NCBI GenBank assembly: GCA_015662815.1
Contig: DQTK01000153.1
Location: 1 to 7,660 of the forward strand
Source: Aquifex aeolicus
GTDB lineage: Bacteria; Aquificota; Aquificia; Aquificales; Aquificaceae
Reading direction: 5' to 3'
Length of the DNA stretch: 7,660 nt
Shown here one piece after another: positions 5,526-7,660 of the stretch (its first letter is position 1; each line of letters starts with the position of its first letter). Position numbers and translations under genes: made by a program. A model generated the notes under the pieces. It saw nothing but the letters and a program-made list of their open reading frames with translations. It searched no databases and had not been told where the DNA came from.

Positions 5526-6956
5526 ATGATAGAGAAAAAAATGCTCATAGGTGGTGAGTGGGTAGATAAGGATGAAAAAATAGAGGTTATATACCCTTAT
5601 ACGAGAAAGGTTATCGGAACAGTACCTAAAGGTAGTGAGGGGGACGTTTACAAAGCTATAGAAAGGGCAAAAGAAGGTTTTAAGGAAATCTCTTCCCTTA
5701 CAGCTTATGAAAGGTATGAAATATTAATGAGAGCTGTACAACTTTTGAAAGAGAAAGCCGAGGAATTTGCCAAAACTCTCGTTTTGGAAGTGGGAAAGAC
5801 TATAAAAGAAGCGAGAACAGAAGTTCAAAGAGCTATACAAACTCTAATTTTTTCAGCTGAAGAAGCTAAGAGAATAAACGGCGAAACTCTTCCCATAGAT
5901 GCACATCCAAACGGTAGAGGAAAGGTAGGATTTTACATAAGAGTTCCGGTAGGTATAGTATCTGCAATAACTCCCTTTAACTTTCCCTTAAACCTCTCAA
6001 TGCACAAGGTAGGTCCTGCTCTTGCAGTCGGAAATGCGGTAATTTTGAAACCTTCCGAGAGGACACCTCTTACACCTTTGATGCTCGGAGAAATACTTCT
6101 TGAAGCCGGGCTCCCTCCGAAAGCATTATCCGTAATCCCGGGATATGGTGATGTTGGGAAAGCTATGACAACACATCCAGATGTAAGAGTTGTCTCCTTT
6201 ACAGGAAGTAGGAAAGTCGGAGATATAATTGCAAGACAGGTAGGAATAAAGAAGTTGGTTCTTGAGTTAGGTTCAAACTCTGCTATTATCCTGCATAAAG
6301 ATGGTGATATAGATAGAGCTGTTGAGAAGACTGTTCAAGGAGGATACACTATAGCAGGTCAAGTATGTATTTCCGTTCAAAGGGTCTTCGTTCATGAAGA
6401 TGTATACGAGGAGTTTTTACATAGGTTAAAAGAAAGAATAACCGGGTTAAAAGTGGGAGACCCTATGCAAGAGGATACGGATCTGGGACCTATGATAGCT
6501 CCTTCGGAACTACAGAGAATACAGGAGTGGATTGATGAAGCGGTTCAAAAAGGAGCTAAGGTGGAAACCGGAAGCTTAAAGTGTGCTGAAGATGAAACTG
6601 TATTTTCCCCCACAATAGTCTCTTTAGTTCCCGAAGATACCAAGCTCTTTAAGGAAGAAGCCTTTGCTCCCGTTGTAGCTGTAAATCCATATAAAGAAAT
6701 AGATGAAGCTATCAAGTGGGTAAATTCCTCAGATTATGGACTTCAAGTAGGTGTTTTCACAAAGGATATACAAACCGCTTGGAAATGTATCAGGGAAATA
6801 GAAGCAGGGGGAGTATTGATAAACGAAGGACCAACCTTCAGAGCTGACCATATGCCTTACGGAGGAATGAAGTATTCCGGAATAGGAAGAGAAGGACCTA
6901 AATTCGCTATAGAAGACTATACGGAGATAAAAACCGTCATCTTTGACCTTTCATAA
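5526..6956 (+). CDS. NAD(P)-dependent aldehyde dehydrogenase (GapN/lactaldehyde-dehydrogenase-like)
   Basis: Oxidises an aldehyde to an acid (or an acyl phosphate precursor, as in non-phosphorylating glyceraldehyde-3-P dehydrogenase) with NAD(P)+; cytoplasmic. The 476-aa protein has all ALDH superfamily landmarks: TPFNFP with the oxyanion Asn152, LKPSE with cofactor-binding Lys175, FTGS (225-228), general base Glu247 in LELGSNSA, catalytic nucleophile Cys281 in GQVCIS, and Glu378 in the EEAFAP motif, where Ala replaces the usual Gly. The C-terminal FRADHMPYGGMKYSGIGREG segment resembles archaeal lactaldehyde dehydrogenase (CofA-like) and GapN relatives. The substrate cannot be fixed from sequence: lactaldehyde, succinate semialdehyde or glyceraldehyde-3-P are all possible. 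The start at ATG 5526 is set by the SD at 5514-5520. Its TAA stop shares one base with the ATG of the next gene, so both are probably coupled and co-transcribed with hslU. Confidence 0.93.
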   Translation: MIEKKMLIGGEWVDKDEKIEVIYPYTRKVIGTVPKGSEGDVYKAIERAKEGFKEISSLTAYERYEILMRAVQLLKEKAEEFAKTLVLEVGKTIKEARTEVQRAIQTLIFSAEEAKRINGETLPIDAHPNGRGKVGFYIRVPVGIVSAITPFNFPLNLSMHKVGPALAVGNAVILKPSERTPLTPLMLGEILLEAGLPPKALSVIPGYGDVGKAMTTHPDVRVVSFTGSRKVGDIIARQVGIKKLVLELGSNSAIILHKDGDIDRAVEKTVQGGYTIAGQVCISVQRVFVHEDVYEEFLHRLKERITGLKVGDPMQEDTDLGPMIAPSELQRIQEWIDEAVQKGAKVETGSLKCAEDETVFSPTIVSLVPEDTKLFKEEAFAPVVAVNPYKEIDEAIKWVNSSDYGLQVGVFTKDIQTAWKCIREIEAGGVLINEGPTFRADHMPYGGMKYSGIGREGPKFAIEDYTEIKTVIFDLS

Positions 6957-7426
6957 TGCTCGTAAGTCTGGAAAGACTTTTAGAGATTCTTAAGGAAGAA
7001 AAAAGAAAGGGGAAGGTAGTTGTTTTTACAAACGGATGTTTTGATGTAATCCATGCGGGACATGTGGATTATCTGGAAAAAGCCAAAAAGTTAGGAGACA
7101 TCCTTGTTGTTGGCCTAAATTCCGACTATTCTGTAAGGAGAATTAAAGGGGAAAAGAGACCGATAATTCCTCAAGAGATGCGTGCTAAGGTTCTTTCCTC
7201 TCTGAAACCTGTTGATTACATCGTTATTTTTGAAGAAGATACACCGGCAAAGCTTATAGATGCCATAAAGCCTGATGTACTTGTAAAAGGAGGAGACTGG
7301 CCCTTAGAGAAAATAGTAGGAAAGGATTTTGTGGAAAGCTACGGAGGGAAAGCCCTAACCATTCCTTTCGAGTATGATATATCCACTTCTCAAATAATCG
7401 AAAAAATTATTAAGCTATATTGCTGA
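6956..7426 (+). CDS. rfaE2: D-glycero-beta-D-manno-heptose 1-phosphate adenylyltransferase (RfaE2/HldC type)
   Basis: Transfers AMP from ATP to heptose 1-phosphate to make ADP-heptose, a precursor of the inner core of lipopolysaccharide; cytoplasmic. The 156-aa protein is a single nucleotidyltransferase domain: FTNGCFDVIHAGH (24-36) with the HAGH version of the HxGH catalytic motif (33-36), GLNSD (53-57), RPIIPQEMRAKVL (68-80), KGGDWP (111-116) and the C-terminal ISTSQII (142-148), where ISTT/ISTS-type motifs are typical of this family. In E. coli this domain is fused to a ribokinase-like kinase domain in HldE; here it stands alone, so the kinase (hldA-type) must be encoded elsewhere. The ATG overlaps the preceding stop as TAATG, without its own Shine-Dalgarno, which points to translational coupling. 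Other cytidylyl/adenylyl transferases (TagD, CoaD) fit less well because of KGGDW and the C-terminus. Confidence 0.9.
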   Translation: MLVSLERLLEILKEEKRKGKVVVFTNGCFDVIHAGHVDYLEKAKKLGDILVVGLNSDYSVRRIKGEKRPIIPQEMRAKVLSSLKPVDYIVIFEEDTPAKLIDAIKPDVLVKGGDWPLEKIVGKDFVESYGGKALTIPFEYDISTSQIIEKIIKLYC

Positions 7427-7430
7427 AGCT

Positions 7431-7660
7431 ATGGCATTTATTTGTCCGGAAGAAATAGAAACCTATGCAGAACAGCATTGCTCCCAGCTACATCCTCTTC
7501 TTGAAGAACTGATAGAGTTTACCCACAAAAACACAGACCTTCCCCAAATGCTTACGGGTCGCGTTGAGGGAAATTTCTTAAAAATGCTAATTCAAATATC
7601 TGGGGCAAAAAGAGTTTTAGAGATAGGAACCTTTACAGGTTTCTCAGCCCTCGTTATGGC
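7431..7660 (+). CDS. Class I SAM-dependent O-methyltransferase, N-terminal part (cut by window edge)
   Basis: The first 76 codons of a methyltransferase of the caffeoyl-CoA/catechol O-methyltransferase-like family (Methyltransf_3). The helical N-terminus (EEIETYAEQHCSQLHPLLEEL) precedes the family-typical segment around QMLTGRVEGNFLKMLI (39-54) and then SAM-binding motif I, VLEIGTFTGFSALVM (62-76), with the acidic Glu64 and the Gly-rich loop. The ATG at 7431 begins 4 nt after the preceding stop and has only a weak upstream GAAG, so translation is probably coupled to the rfaE2-like gene. Substrate is unknown; bacterial members act on varied small phenolics or other metabolites. About two thirds of the gene is outside the window. 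Confidence 0.88.
   Translation, partial: MAFICPEEIETYAEQHCSQLHPLLEELIEFTHKNTDLPQMLTGRVEGNFLKMLIQISGAKRVLEIGTFTGFSALVM

Noticed and set aside
1..7660. CRISPR arrays, tRNA or rRNA genes, insertion sequences
   Set aside because: No regularly spaced repeats, no cloverleaf-type sequence and no transposase-like frames were seen by eye on either strand.

Overview
The window looks like chromosomal DNA of a hyperthermophilic bacterium of the Aquificota, most likely Aquifex or a close relative. This is inferred from A+T-leaning sequence with heavy AGA/AGG and ATA codon use, Lys/Glu/Ile-rich proteins, very tight gene packing and the overall character of the proteins. No rRNA or other phylogenetic marker is present to prove it.

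Region 1 (1-2839) is a high-affinity phosphate uptake (Pst) locus. On the minus strand, pstS (periplasmic phosphate-binding protein) is followed by pstC (membrane permease), which overlaps it by 14 bp and runs off the left edge; pstA probably follows outside the window. The ATPase gene pstB is transcribed divergently on the plus strand instead of closing a pstSCAB operon. The 91-bp space between pstS and pstB carries two copies of TGTTAAG spaced 11 bp apart. On the other strand these read TTAACA, the kind of repeat bound by PhoB/PhoP-type regulators.

Region 2 (2840-3717) contains no intact gene. It holds two damaged reading frames: an unrecognised protein with a strong ribosome-binding site but an in-frame TAG after 20 codons, and a CopD/DUF4149-like membrane protein whose frame is broken at two T-runs (8 T and 6 T) in compensating directions. 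An 18-bp inverted repeat with a 22-nt loop spans the end of the second frame. These are either decayed genes, sequencing errors, or (less likely) sites of recoding or transcriptional slippage.

Region 3 (3718-7660) is a compact plus-strand gene run: an unrecognised 155-aa protein; hslU (ATPase of the HslUV protease, overlapping the previous gene by 23 bp, with no hslV beside it); an aldehyde dehydrogenase (10-bp gap); a stand-alone RfaE2/HldC-type nucleotidyltransferase for ADP-heptose synthesis (1-bp overlap); and the start of a class I SAM-dependent O-methyltransferase, cut by the right edge. The spacing suggests co-transcription, although the functions (proteolysis, aldehyde oxidation, lipopolysaccharide precursor synthesis, methylation) share no single pathway. 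Mixed-function operons of this kind are known from Aquifex. No tRNA, rRNA, CRISPR array or insertion sequence was recognised.
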